From: Bin87 sp965221295
Lineage (GTDB): Bacteria > Chloroflexota > Dehalococcoidia > Lucifugimonadales > UBA3495
Length of the DNA stretch: 64,000 nucleotides
Reading direction: 5' to 3'
Assembly: GCA_965221295.1 (NCBI GenBank)
Contig: OZ244879.1
Location: forward strand, 1,054,001-1,118,000
Shown: positions 50,790 to 59,245 of the stretch, one piece after another
Numbering within the stretch: the first letter of the stretch is position 1
Layout: each line of letters starts with the position of its first letter
Notes under the pieces: model-generated
Database searches by the model: none
What the model was told of the DNA's origin: nothing
Seen by the model: only the letters and a program-made list of their open reading frames with translations
Translations under genes and position numbers: made by a program

Positions 50790-50834
50790 TGCAGACGTTA
50801 GAATTCTGAGCCGTTACCAACCGGAGGGAACATC

Positions 50835-52064
50835 ATGGCAGGCAACCCGCGGGACAAGTATTGCATCGTCGGTGTCGGGGAGACGGAATACAGCCGAGCC
50901 TCGGGCCGCACCACCCGGGCCCTGGGCGCCGAGGCCATCCGCAACGCGATGAACGACGCGGGGTTGACTCCCGACCAGGTGGACGGGATGCTGAGCTACC
51001 ACGGCGGCGACTCCACGCCGTCCACGTCGATCCAATACGACCTGGGAATCCGCCCGAACTTCTACATGGACTGTTCCGGTGGCGGTTCTTCGACCGAGGC
51101 GCTGGTGGGCCTGGCGATTGGGGCGATAGAAGCGGGAATGTGCGACGTGGTGGCGATATACCGTTCAATGAACGGCTATTCCAACGTCCGCATTGGCGGG
51201 ACGGGCGCCCGGGCGTCGGCCCCCATCAGCGGGTTGGACTTGATGAAGCGGCCCTACGGTCTGATCAGCGCCGTCCAGCAATTCGCCTACACCTTCACCA
51301 GGCACATGGCAGAGTATGGCGTGAAAAGCGAGGATTTGGCAGCGATCAAGGCGGCCCATTCTAACCACGCCTCCAACAACCCCAAGGCATTGATGAAGCA
51401 CCGCGTGACCGTGGACGACGTGATGAACTCACGCTGGATCATACGTCCGGTGGCGCACCTGCTGGATTGCTGCCTGGAAACCGACAACGCCACGTGCGTC
51501 ATCGTAACGTCAGCCGAGCGCGCCAGGGATCTCAAGCACAAACCCATCTACATCAAGGCGGTGCAGGGTCGTGGCACCAAGCCCGGGGGCGATTTCCACT
51601 ACCAGCACGGTCCAATTTCCCGCGTGGCTGGACACTACATCGCCCCGCGCATTTTCGATCTGGCCGGCGTGAAGCACGAGGACGTTGACATCACCGGCTG
51701 TTACGATGCCTTCACCTACACCGTGCTATTGCAGTTCGAGGACTATGGTTGGTGCGAGAAGGGAGAGGGCAAGGACTACGTGACCAGCGGCATCATCAAC
51801 CTGGGTGGCAAGCGTCCCAATAACCTGAGCGGGGGGCACCTTTGCGAGGGGTACACCCACGGCATGAACATGGTCATCGAGAACGTGAGGCAACTCAGGG
51901 GCACGGTTGACTGTTATTGCCCGGGCGCCCTGGAAGGCGAACACAGCTACGATTACAGCGAGGGCGGCTGCCGTCAGGTCAAGGACGCCAAGATCAGCAT
52001 GAACATGGGTTGGGGCACGCCGGCGGTGGGAAGTTCGCTAATCTTGGGCAATGTGCTCAACTAG
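50835..52064 (+). CDS. Thiolase-like protein (SCP-x/Ltp2 type, possible aldolase subunit)
   Basis: 409 residues with the thiolase fold: IVGVGETEYSRASGRTTRAL at the N-terminus, then DCSGGGSSTEALVGLAIGAI where thiolases have their nucleophile Cys, and DITGCYDAFTYTVLLQFEDY followed by GWCEKGEG. At the nucleophile position it has GGSS, as in Ltp2-type retro-aldolases, rather than C-x-S-G. The NNLSGGHLCEGYTHGMNMVI block corresponds to the C-terminal active-site loop. The next gene is a DUF35 protein, the usual partner of Ltp2. A role in cleaving or transferring acyl-CoA side chains is likely. GGAGGGAAC precedes the ATG. Confidence 0.87.
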   Translation: MAGNPRDKYCIVGVGETEYSRASGRTTRALGAEAIRNAMNDAGLTPDQVDGMLSYHGGDSTPSTSIQYDLGIRPNFYMDCSGGGSSTEALVGLAIGAIEAGMCDVVAIYRSMNGYSNVRIGGTGARASAPISGLDLMKRPYGLISAVQQFAYTFTRHMAEYGVKSEDLAAIKAAHSNHASNNPKALMKHRVTVDDVMNSRWIIRPVAHLLDCCLETDNATCVIVTSAERARDLKHKPIYIKAVQGRGTKPGGDFHYQHGPISRVAGHYIAPRIFDLAGVKHEDVDITGCYDAFTYTVLLQFEDYGWCEKGEGKDYVTSGIINLGGKRPNNLSGGHLCEGYTHGMNMVIENVRQLRGTVDCYCPGALEGEHSYDYSEGGCRQVKDAKISMNMGWGTPAVGSSLILGNVLN

Positions 52065-52128
52065 GCGCCCTGCTCATCCCAACTGACGACAGTCGATTGT
52101 CGCGAGGGCTCGCCGTCGCCGGGACGAC

Positions 52129-52179
52129 GATCAGCCGCGGCGGAAGATCAGGCACGGAGAACGATCAGCCACGGAGAAC
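52129..52179. repeat. 17-bp tandem repeat, three copies, supplying a ribosome binding site
   Basis: Three 17-bp units starting GATCAG(C/G)C; the last two end CACGGAGAAC. The GGAGA in the third copy is eight bases before the ATG of the DUF35 gene and is its only visible ribosome site. Confidence 0.85.
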
Positions 52180-52183
52180 TATA

Positions 52184-52696
52184 ATGCCAAACTATACCTA
52201 CCGGGGAATCACGCTCAGCATCCCCGAGAACGACTCCGAATACAAGGGGTACTTTGAAGCAGCCAGCGAGGGACGCTTGGTGGTAAAGAAGTGCTCCGAC
52301 TGCGGTTTGCTGCGCGGCGAACCGGGACCGGCGTGCCCCTGGTGCACGTCGCTAAATTGGGAGTGGCAGCAGGTTTCGGGAAAGGGATACATCTATTCTT
52401 ACCAGGTGGTGGCGCACACCGTGATCCCCAGCTTCAGGGACCTGACCCCCTTCGCCATCGTGCTGGTCGAACTGGACGAGCAGCGAGGACAACCGACGGA
52501 GTTCGACGGTTTGCGCATCACCGGCAACCTGGTGGACCGCAACTTCAACATGGAAAAGGAAGAGAACGTGGGTATCGGGAAGCGAGTGGAAGTGGCGTTC
52601 CAACCCGGCGACGACGGCTTCATGTTGCCGCAGTGGCGCTTGCTCGACGAACCGGACGCCGAATTCGCGTGGTCGCATGAGGCGCCGGCCGCCTGA
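52184..52696 (+). CDS. DUF35 OB-fold protein with rubredoxin-like zinc ribbon
   Basis: 170 residues. The zinc ribbon is KCSDCGLLRGEPGPACPWC (two C-x2-C knuckles), followed by WEWQQVSGKGYIYSYQVVAH and the OB-fold ending VEVAFQPGDDG. DUF35 proteins deliver acyl-CoA to, and form the active site with, thiolase-like Ltp2 aldolases (as in actinobacterial steroid side-chain cleavage) or act with HMG-CoA-type thiolases in archaea. The gene is 120 bp downstream of the thiolase-like gene and on the same strand, so the two products probably form one complex. Confidence 0.88.
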   Translation: MPNYTYRGITLSIPENDSEYKGYFEAASEGRLVVKKCSDCGLLRGEPGPACPWCTSLNWEWQQVSGKGYIYSYQVVAHTVIPSFRDLTPFAIVLVELDEQRGQPTEFDGLRITGNLVDRNFNMEKEENVGIGKRVEVAFQPGDDGFMLPQWRLLDEPDAEFAWSHEAPAA

Positions 52697-52765
52697 AAAC
52701 CGCAGAAATCCTAGCGGCGTGGCGTTGGCGGCGCAATGTGTCGTTGGCCGCGCGCGGCTAGGCGG

Positions 52766-53464
52766 TCAGGGGACGGCCACCGGAGCGGCCAGAGATTCGG
52801 CCGCTGGCTGAAACAACCACACTTCGGTTTCCCGCGGCAGTCTCCCGGCGGAGAGCTCGACATGGTCGGTTTCCAGGCGTCGCACGTTGCGCTGACTGGC
52901 TAGCCAGCGTTCTGGAGGCAGGAGGTGGCAGTCGGCGCCATTCAACTCGGGTATAGCGTAGTGCATGGGAACCACCACGCTAGGCCGCAACCGCTGCACC
53001 AGCGAGTCCACCTGCTCGGGAGTCAGTAGGTGGTTGGAATCGTCCACCGTTACCATCAGCACGTCGATGTCGCCGATGGCGTGGGAAACTTCCGGCGGCC
53101 ATTCTGAGCGGTTGTCCCCGATGTGCAAGTAGCGGACGCCGTCGGCCTCCAGGCGGAACATCACGTTGGGGAAATCGCGCAAGCGCGACGCGCCCGAGTG
53201 GAGGTCTGCGACGCCGCGAATCTGTAAGTCGCCAATGGTGAACTCACCGGCCGAACGTAGAATTGACGCCGCTTCTGGAAGACGTTCCACGGCGTCATGG
53301 TCGAAGTGGGCGTGGCTGATCAAACCCAAGTCGCAGCGCAATTCAGGGAACAGCCGGGTGAACCAGTAACGGTCGGCCTGATTGCGGTAAGGATCGATGA
53401 TGGCCGTTACGTCCCCGGGAGTTTCCCAACGGAAGGCGCAGTGCCCGAAGTAGGTGAGTTTCAT
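52766..53464 (-). CDS. MBL-fold metallohydrolase (UlaG-like)
   Basis: 232 residues beginning MKLTYFGHCAFRWETPGDVT. The metal motif HAHFDHDAV (HxHxDH) is at about residue 50-58. A later Asp is in GDIDVLMVTVDDSNHLL, and the last His is in VVVPMHYAIPELNG. This arrangement matches the YtnP/UlaG-like group with small substrates, including N-acyl or sugar lactonates; the substrate is unknown. There is no signal peptide. It converges on the DUF35 gene. Confidence 0.88.
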   Translation of the reverse strand: MKLTYFGHCAFRWETPGDVTAIIDPYRNQADRYWFTRLFPELRCDLGLISHAHFDHDAVERLPEAASILRSAGEFTIGDLQIRGVADLHSGASRLRDFPNVMFRLEADGVRYLHIGDNRSEWPPEVSHAIGDIDVLMVTVDDSNHLLTPEQVDSLVQRLRPSVVVPMHYAIPELNGADCHLLPPERWLASQRNVRRLETDHVELSAGRLPRETEVWLFQPAAESLAAPVAVP

Positions 53465-53474
53465 TGATGGGTAA

Positions 53475-53525
53475 GCCTCGTTGGCATTTGAGCCTCGTTA
53501 GCATTAGCGCCTAGTTGGCAGTTGA
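53475..53525. repeat. 17-bp tandem repeat, three copies
   Basis: Three units of the form GCCT(C/A)GTT(G/A)GCATT.. fill the gap between the MBL hydrolase start codon and the NTF2-like gene stop codon. Confidence 0.8.
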
Positions 53526-53537
53526 TTCTAGTGGGGT

Positions 53538-53954
53538 TTAGCTGACGCCACGCCACATTTCGAAGCCGATTTCCTTGCTGATCAAGCCGTCCCGCATCTC
53601 GAAGATGTGGACCAGTCGCATTTCCACCTGCGTGCCTGGTTGCAAGGGCAGGTAGCCCTCGCCGGTGAGGCGGAATCGGACCACGCTGTCGTCCACCACT
53701 CGGTCCTCGGTGGCGAAGCGTTGTAGGGTCTCGAATTCCACGTCTTCCATTTTGGCGAACATCTGGGTGTAGTTGTCAGCGACGGCTCGTTTGCCCTCAA
53801 AACGGAGCCCCCGGGCTGGCGCTTCCCAAACCACGTCGTCAGTGTAGAGGTCGAGAGCGGCCTCAACTTCGTTGATGGGCTCGGAATGGAAGTGGGCCTC
53901 TACGGCGGCGAGGTTGGCGGCGATGGGGTCGTGATTCGGGTTAGGCGAGGGCAT
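53538..53954 (-). CDS. NTF2-like / SnoaL-like protein
   Basis: 138 residues from the ATG at 53954, which has AGGAA seven bases upstream. Features of the SnoaL-like cone fold: AAVEAHFHSEPINEVEAALD at the N-terminus, LYTDDVVWEAPARGLRFEGK, then QVEMRLVHIFEMRDGLISKE. This family includes ester or steroid isomerases, dehydratases and binding proteins; no reaction can be assigned. The frame extends 27 codons further through a 15-bp repeat (DTNPSDTNPTY-like) and was trimmed. Confidence 0.82.
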   Translation of the reverse strand: MPSPNPNHDPIAANLAAVEAHFHSEPINEVEAALDLYTDDVVWEAPARGLRFEGKRAVADNYTQMFAKMEDVEFETLQRFATEDRVVDDSVVRFRLTGEGYLPLQPGTQVEMRLVHIFEMRDGLISKEIGFEMWRGVS

Positions 53955-54103
53955 GGTGAAGTTCCTGTCGGAGGGGTCTCTGTAAGTGGGGTTCGTATCA
54001 GAGGGGTTCGTGTCGGTTGTGGCGTTTCTTGACACCTTTGGGAGGCGCCGATAGCATCCCGGCAGGCGGCCGCGGCAGCGGCTCGGCCAGGAGGGACGAA
54101 CCG

Positions 54104-55213
54104 ATGAAAAGCATAACTATCGATCGCAGCAAGCCCCTGCGCGAAGAGTCTAACACAGGGCATAACCGGTGGCATCCCGACATTGAAGCGGCGCTGGAAG
54201 TTGAAGAGGGCGAAGAGGTTTTGCTGGAGACGAGGGACGCGTTCGACGGGCAGATGCGGCTAGGGGTAACGGAGGCCGACTTCGCCGGCATGGACGCCGG
54301 GGTGATTCATCCGCTCACCGGGCCGGTTGCGGTGAAAGGGGCGCAGCCGGGCGATCTGTTGGAAGTGGAGTTCGTGGACATACAGCCGCAGCCATACGCC
54401 TTCAGCGTGATCTTCCCAGGATTCGGGTTCCTGCGGGACGTGTTTACCGAGCCGTTCATGGTTCATTGGTCGATTGCCGACGGGTACGCTACCACCGAGC
54501 AAATACCCGGAATTCGGGTTCCGGGGGCGTCGTTCATGGGCGTGTCGGGAGTCGCGCCGTCGCACTCGCAATTGGAGGCGTGGACGCGACGGGAGGCGGA
54601 ACTGGCGGCGCGCGGCGGCGTGGCGTTGCCTCCGGACAGCGCTGGGGCGGTTCCCGCGGTTGGAGCAGCCGGTAACCACGGTTTGCGCACGCTGCCACCC
54701 CGAGAGAATGGCGGGAACTTCGACGTGAAGCAGCTTTCCGCCGGCTCCAAACTGCTGCTGCCGGTGGCGGTGGATGGGGCGTTGTTCTCCACAGGCGACG
54801 GGCACTTCGCCCAAGGCGATGGGGAAGTGTGCGTGACGGCCGTTGAGATGGGAGCCACCTGCACGGTTCGGTTCCGACTGCTGAAGGGCGAGGCGGAGCG
54901 GCATAACATCCGTTGGCCGCGGTTCAGCCGGGAGGATTACTACGTTGCGCCGGAGTGGGCCGCGCCACGTCGCTTCATGGCGACCATGGGGATGCCGGTA
55001 TCGGAAGACGGGACCAACGACGGAGAGAATTTGACGCTGGCTTGCCGCAACGCCGTGCTGAACATGATCTACCTGTTGCAGGAGCGAGGATTCACGCGCA
55101 ACCAGGCGTATGTGATTTGCAGCGTGGCGGTGGACTTGAAGGTGAGCAACGTGGTGGACGTGCCCAATTACGTTGTGTCGGCGTTCTTGCCGGAGGACTT
55201 GTTTGAGGGATAG
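54104..55213 (+). CDS. Acetamidase/formamidase family protein
   Basis: 369 residues. Hallmarks are TGHNRWHPDIEAALEVEEGE near the start, GVIHPLTGPVAVKGAQPGDL, the SASGSH-type loop as GVSGVAPSHSQLEAW, and GALFSTGDGHFAQGDGEVCV, which carries metal ligands. The family hydrolyses formamide, acetamide or similar amides to ammonia and the acid. The ATG at 54104 has AGGAGGG eight bases upstream. It is transcribed divergently from the NTF2-like gene. Confidence 0.92.
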   Translation: MKSITIDRSKPLREESNTGHNRWHPDIEAALEVEEGEEVLLETRDAFDGQMRLGVTEADFAGMDAGVIHPLTGPVAVKGAQPGDLLEVEFVDIQPQPYAFSVIFPGFGFLRDVFTEPFMVHWSIADGYATTEQIPGIRVPGASFMGVSGVAPSHSQLEAWTRREAELAARGGVALPPDSAGAVPAVGAAGNHGLRTLPPRENGGNFDVKQLSAGSKLLLPVAVDGALFSTGDGHFAQGDGEVCVTAVEMGATCTVRFRLLKGEAERHNIRWPRFSREDYYVAPEWAAPRRFMATMGMPVSEDGTNDGENLTLACRNAVLNMIYLLQERGFTRNQAYVICSVAVDLKVSNVVDVPNYVVSAFLPEDLFEG

Positions 55214-55239
55214 AGGGGAGGGATTTGCCTGGGAAGAGC

Positions 55240-55671
55240 CTATCGTGGCGTCCAATCGCCACGGTTCAACCACATTTCGATGCTGTTGCGATACAGCCGG
55301 GCGATGAACGGAGGATCGTGTTCTCGCAAAAAGCCCTGCACTCTGTGGCACGAGGCCAGGAATATCTGGGCCATTTCTTCCCGAGTGTCGCCGCTACGAA
55401 TCACTATCATGCGGGCGTCGGATTCCATCACGGTGTCCCTTTCTAGCTGGTTGTACCGTATTCTGTGATTGTGGGTCAGGATGACCCATCTCCTTTCGGA
55501 TACCGTCCGGATCCACTCTGCGTCTGGTGTACCACTGGCGAAGTTGTCGAGCAGCGTTTCAAGGTTTACTCCGGCGTGCCGCAGAGCGGAGGGGAAAACG
55601 CGCGTACCCAGGTCTTCGTCGGAGAAGAAAGTGATGTCAGGCTGCCAATTCGTACCGCACCGCCTCTTCAA
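55240..55671 (-). CDS. PIN-like toxin candidate (VapC45/DUF5615-like)
   Basis: About 143 residues. The core starts ITFFSDEDLGTRVFPSALRH, with early acidic residues typical of PIN-like nucleases, then TPDAEWIRTVSERRWVILTH and PPFIARLYRN near the end. The sequence resembles PIN-like toxin proteins with TRDKRIR motifs, although here it reads THNHRIR, lacking that Asp. The start is unclear: no ATG is present, and a TTG at 55671 within the end of the upstream DUF433 gene is the best candidate. It immediately follows the DUF433 antitoxin-like gene, and overlap of 35 bases suggests a TA pair. Confidence 0.7.
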   Translation of the reverse strand: MKRRCGTNWQPDITFFSDEDLGTRVFPSALRHAGVNLETLLDNFASGTPDAEWIRTVSERRWVILTHNHRIRYNQLERDTVMESDARMIVIRSGDTREEMAQIFLASCHRVQGFLREHDPPFIARLYRNSIEMWLNRGDWTPR

Positions 55672-56284
55672 TCTGGTTTGCGTCCAGTCGGTATTCGTCC
55701 GCCAAATCGGCGATGGACTCGCCGCCTTTGAAAAAGTTCGCGACCACCGAAGCGCGCACCCCCGTACCAAAGATGACAGGTCTACCGAACGAGACGGTAG
55801 GATCTATGGCGATTAGCTTGGGGGCGTCCAATTCGTCGCCTCTGCTGAAGGGATAAAAACGGGATGCTATGCCCTTGCTGTCATGCTCCACCCTGTCGAG
55901 GTACGCCTCCATGACGCGGATTGCAAATTGCCCTCGAGACAGGTTCAGCAGTTGTCCCAAATGTTCGGTGAAGACATTGAGCCCATCGGTCAATAGCTCC
56001 CGCCTGGCCAGTGGGTGATGGACGCCCAAACGATCCTCAAGCGCATCAATTGCCGGCCTGATCCTCTGCATCGGCACTTTGTGTCGCTGCCGCAACGCCG
56101 CCAACACATGCAGCTCCACCAGATTCACGAAGGAAAGCGATGTCGGTTCCGATCCGGCAGCTTGAATCAACGGGCCGCTGTCCCCACTCCCGGTAACCCA
56201 ACTGCGAACCCTAGCCGCAGGCAAACCCAGGTACCGGGCGCACTCCGGTATCGAATAGAGAGGGGCATACTGCGGGCCGTGCAT
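55637..56284 (-). CDS. DUF433 antitoxin-like protein with MerR-type N-terminal domain
   Basis: 215 residues. The N-terminal LYSIPECARYLGLPAARVRS is a MerR-like helix-turn-helix, with LSFVNLVELHVLAALRQRH following. The C-terminal part is a DUF433 domain: PTVSFGRPVIFGTGVRASVV, then GESIADLADEYRLDANQIEE. DUF433 proteins commonly pair with PIN-like toxins as VapB-type antitoxins and likely autoregulate. Its ATG shares one base with the stop codon of the CoA-transferase upstream (TAATG), so it is probably co-transcribed with the two CoA-transferase genes. Confidence 0.82.
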   Translation of the reverse strand: MHGPQYAPLYSIPECARYLGLPAARVRSWVTGSGDSGPLIQAAGSEPTSLSFVNLVELHVLAALRQRHKVPMQRIRPAIDALEDRLGVHHPLARRELLTDGLNVFTEHLGQLLNLSRGQFAIRVMEAYLDRVEHDSKGIASRFYPFSRGDELDAPKLIAIDPTVSFGRPVIFGTGVRASVVANFFKGGESIADLADEYRLDANQIEEAVRYELAA

Positions 56285-57615
56285 TAGATCACTCCGCCTT
56301 CTGCGTATAGGAGGAGTTGGCTGTTGGTTAGGCCGAGCTCGCCCTGCAGGATTTCGGCGTTGTGCTCTCCGATGAGAGGCGCGCGCCGGCTGATGCGCCA
56401 TGGGGAACCGTTGAAGAGCATCGCCGGCCCCGGATAGGTGAACGTATCGCCCAACTCAGGATGCTCCACCTGCTTGAAGAATTCCCGGTCGGTCAGGTGG
56501 TCGTCGCCCACAATCTCATCCATGCTACGGATGGCTCCCCAAGGGAAGTCCCGCTCCTGGCCGCCGTGGAATGAATCCATGAGCGTGGAGTTCATGAAGA
56601 AGTTCTTCATCACCTGCACGATGTGGTCGTTCTCGGCGGCAATGACCTCAGGGTTTTGGTACCGTTCGTCGGTGAGGTCCTCGGCCATGCCCGACTGGTC
56701 GAACCATTCGGCCAGCAGTTTGAGACGCGCCGGGGTCAGATTGGTGCCAGACCGGGTGGTGTTGAGCCAACCGCCATCGCCGGTGGGGAACTGAATGGCC
56801 GGGGACATGTCGGGCGCGGCGTGGCGTCCGGTGTGGCGTTGCACCACCTCGCCGGTGGAAAGGTAGATGGCAATGGCTCCCTCGGTGGTGAGGGCGCAGG
56901 CTTCGTGGATGGACGCGTCGATGTACTGGCCCTCGCCGGTGAGGAAGCGGTAATACAGCGCCGCCATGATGCCAATGTAAGCATAGTGGGCGCCGATGTG
57001 CCAGGAATTGCCGCCGCCCGGCGCGATGGGTGGGGGGTCGGGCACGTCGACGTCATCGTAGCCGGAGGATGCCATCTGTCCGCCGCCGGCCATCTGGGTG
57101 ATGTCGCTGCTGAGATAGTCACGCCAAGGGCCGGTTTGCCCGTAGGGAGTCAACGAGCACATGATGAGGCCGGGGTTGTTGGCAGAGAGCGATTCGTAAT
57201 CCAGCCCCAGGGATTTCAGGTATCCCGGCGGGCGGCTTTCCAGCACGATGTCGGCGGTGGCGGCCAGTCGCTTCAGAATATCCTGGCCCTGCGGGGTTTC
57301 GAGGTTCAGCGTGATGCCTCGCTTGGAGGTGTTGTAGTGCCAGAAGGACAGGCTGCGTTCCCGGTGGGGAACGTCGTTGAGGAACGGGCCGAAGCTGCGG
57401 CACGCCTCGCCGCCGGGAGGTTCGATCTTGATGAGGTCGGCGCCGTTATCGGCCATCAACTTGCCGCAGAACTGACCCTTTTCGTCGCAGATCTCCAGCA
57501 CGCGCAGGCCACCCAGCGCGCCGGGTAGGCTGAGGTCGGCGGGTCGCGCGCCGCCGATGTCGGCGCCGTTTTGCCCGTAGTTCCCGTTGGATGTATTGCC
57601 GCTGGCTGATGTCAT
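56284..57615 (-). CDS. CaiB/BaiF family CoA-transferase, subunit lacking the usual catalytic Asp
   Basis: 443 residues of the family III CoA-transferases: GLRVLEICDEKGQFCGKLMA, ADLIKIEPPGGEACR, the KRGITLNLETPQGQDILKRL stretch and the C-terminal PWRISRRAPLIGEHNAEIL. In active family members a catalytic Asp precedes the helix before TGEGQ; here that region reads NSWHIGAHYAYIGIMAALYY, with no Asp at the usual place. It may be a non-catalytic partner of the CoA-transferase encoded just upstream. Its ATG overlaps that gene's stop by four bases (ATGA), with GAGGAGG upstream. CoA donor and acceptor are unknown. Confidence 0.86.
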   Translation of the reverse strand: MTSASGNTSNGNYGQNGADIGGARPADLSLPGALGGLRVLEICDEKGQFCGKLMADNGADLIKIEPPGGEACRSFGPFLNDVPHRERSLSFWHYNTSKRGITLNLETPQGQDILKRLAATADIVLESRPPGYLKSLGLDYESLSANNPGLIMCSLTPYGQTGPWRDYLSSDITQMAGGGQMASSGYDDVDVPDPPPIAPGGGNSWHIGAHYAYIGIMAALYYRFLTGEGQYIDASIHEACALTTEGAIAIYLSTGEVVQRHTGRHAAPDMSPAIQFPTGDGGWLNTTRSGTNLTPARLKLLAEWFDQSGMAEDLTDERYQNPEVIAAENDHIVQVMKNFFMNSTLMDSFHGGQERDFPWGAIRSMDEIVGDDHLTDREFFKQVEHPELGDTFTYPGPAMLFNGSPWRISRRAPLIGEHNAEILQGELGLTNSQLLLYAEGGVI

Positions 57616-58937
57616 CGCAGGGCCTCCTCGATGTAGGGATAGCGGTCCATGGCGGCAGGCCAAAGGACGCCGTTCTCGTAGCCGTTGAGCAGGTCCTGAT
57701 GGCTCATGCCCAGCAGGTCTTCCAACACCTCGCGATTGTGTTGGCCGATCATGGGCGGTGGGCTGGACATGCGGGCCGGCGACTTGGACAACTTGAACGG
57801 GGCGTTTTGGAACTTCCAGGGGCCCAGCATGGGGTGATCCATGGGCACGTACATGTCGCGGTGGCGAAGTTGCGGGTCGTTTTCCACGCGATCCTGGCTG
57901 CTCTGGACGGCCATGGCGCGAACGCCGCCAGCCTGGCAGCGTTCCGTGAGCTCGTACTTGCCCATGGTCTTGGTCCACTGTTCGATCCGCTCGTCCATCT
58001 CCTCCTGCAGCTCCAGGCGGCCCTCGATGGTGTTGAAACGGTCGTCAGCCCAGTCGGGGTTGCCCATGAGCTTGACCAGATTGCGCCATTCGTCATCCGA
58101 CAGGCAGGCGATGACGGCCCAGTCGTTGTAGCCGCCGGGGTCGGTGCGGTAGGCGTTGTGAGGCGCCGCGATGGGGCCACGGTAGTTGTTGACGACCTCG
58201 GCGCCGGGCCAGACGGTTCGGTTCCCTGGGGGGAACCCTTCGCGCCGCGCCTGGCGTCCGTTTACGGTCTTGTCGAGGAACGCCGGCCCGGTGAGGGTGA
58301 TGCCGGTGATCATCTGCGACAGGTCGACATGTTGTCCTTTGCCGGTGGCGGAGCGATGGCGGAGCGCCGTGAGGGCGCAGATGGCGCCATACATGCCGCC
58401 GGTGTCGTCGAGGTAAGACCAACCCCAACCGGCTGGAGGCGCCCCGGGCAAGCCCGAGAGGTGGGTCAGCCCGCTGAGGGCCTGGGCCGCGGGCCCCATG
58501 GTTCCGTACCAATGGTAGCGTCCGGTGTGGCCGAATCCGGCCATGGACACGTAGATGATGTCGGGGCGGATCTTCTTGAGCTGGTCATATCCCAGACCCC
58601 AGCGCTGCATGATGCGGCTGCTGAAGTTCTCGATGACGATGTCTGACACCGAGATGAGGTTTTTGACCAGCTCCAGACCCTCTTCGGTGCGGGTGTTGAC
58701 GCTGATTCCGCGCTTGTTGGCGTTGGTGTCGGCGAATTGGCCGGTGGAATTGGGTCCTGGTTCCACGCCGGGCGGCACCGTGAAGCGATTCTGGCGCAGG
58801 GTGTCCAGGTTCAATGGCCATTCCACCTTGATGACCTCTGCGCCCAAGGTACCCAGCCAGCGCGCGGCCCAGGGCCCGGCCCTCACCCAGGTGAAGTCAA
58901 CGACGCGAATACCTTGCAACGGTCTCGGCAGGGGCAT
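57612..58937 (-). CDS. CaiB/BaiF family CoA-transferase, likely catalytic subunit
   Basis: 441 residues. It begins MPLPRPLQGIRVVDFTWVRA and has the family's GPWAARWLGTLGAEVIKVEW, NANKRGISVNTRTEEGLELV and IMQRWGLGYDQLKKIRPDII. The active-site region reads WSYLDDTGGMYGAICALTAL, which retains Asp at the catalytic position, followed by TGKGQHVDLSQ. It transfers CoA between carboxylic acids, probably working with the second subunit encoded downstream. The ATG at 58937 has GGGAGG eight bases upstream. Four more genes may follow on this transcript down to the toxin-like gene. Confidence 0.9.
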   Translation of the reverse strand: MPLPRPLQGIRVVDFTWVRAGPWAARWLGTLGAEVIKVEWPLNLDTLRQNRFTVPPGVEPGPNSTGQFADTNANKRGISVNTRTEEGLELVKNLISVSDIVIENFSSRIMQRWGLGYDQLKKIRPDIIYVSMAGFGHTGRYHWYGTMGPAAQALSGLTHLSGLPGAPPAGWGWSYLDDTGGMYGAICALTALRHRSATGKGQHVDLSQMITGITLTGPAFLDKTVNGRQARREGFPPGNRTVWPGAEVVNNYRGPIAAPHNAYRTDPGGYNDWAVIACLSDDEWRNLVKLMGNPDWADDRFNTIEGRLELQEEMDERIEQWTKTMGKYELTERCQAGGVRAMAVQSSQDRVENDPQLRHRDMYVPMDHPMLGPWKFQNAPFKLSKSPARMSSPPPMIGQHNREVLEDLLGMSHQDLLNGYENGVLWPAAMDRYPYIEEALR

Positions 58938-58989
58938 TGGTAGGCCTCCCGTATTGGATGGACGTTGGGCGGTCAGATGGTCGTTAGTT

Positions 58990-59069
58990 TAGGGCAACGC
59001 AATATCGGGGGCAACCTCAATCGGGGGCAACCTCAATCGGGGGCAATGTCAATCAGGGGCAACCTCAGC
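58990..59069. repeat. 16-bp tandem repeat, five copies
   Basis: Five units of the type CGGGGGCAACCTCAAT (first and last diverged) lie in the intergenic space upstream of the CoA-transferase operon. The whole gap 58938-59245 has no gene. Confidence 0.9.
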
Positions 59070-59245
59070 CTAACGTTCACGCTTGGTCGGTTTGCGAACC
59101 GTGGGCACGCTGGGATGCTGTGGCCGGCGTTTTCCGGATGGTCTTGCGGTCGTGGATTCCCACTTCTGGCGGGCGATTTACCTTGAGGTTGAAGTTAGGC
59201 GTTGAGTTTTGAACTGTGCGTTGGCGTTCAAACGATCAGGGGCGC

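Noticed and set aside
54260..55351. A 363-residue reverse frame
   Set aside because: Antisense to the acetamidase gene.
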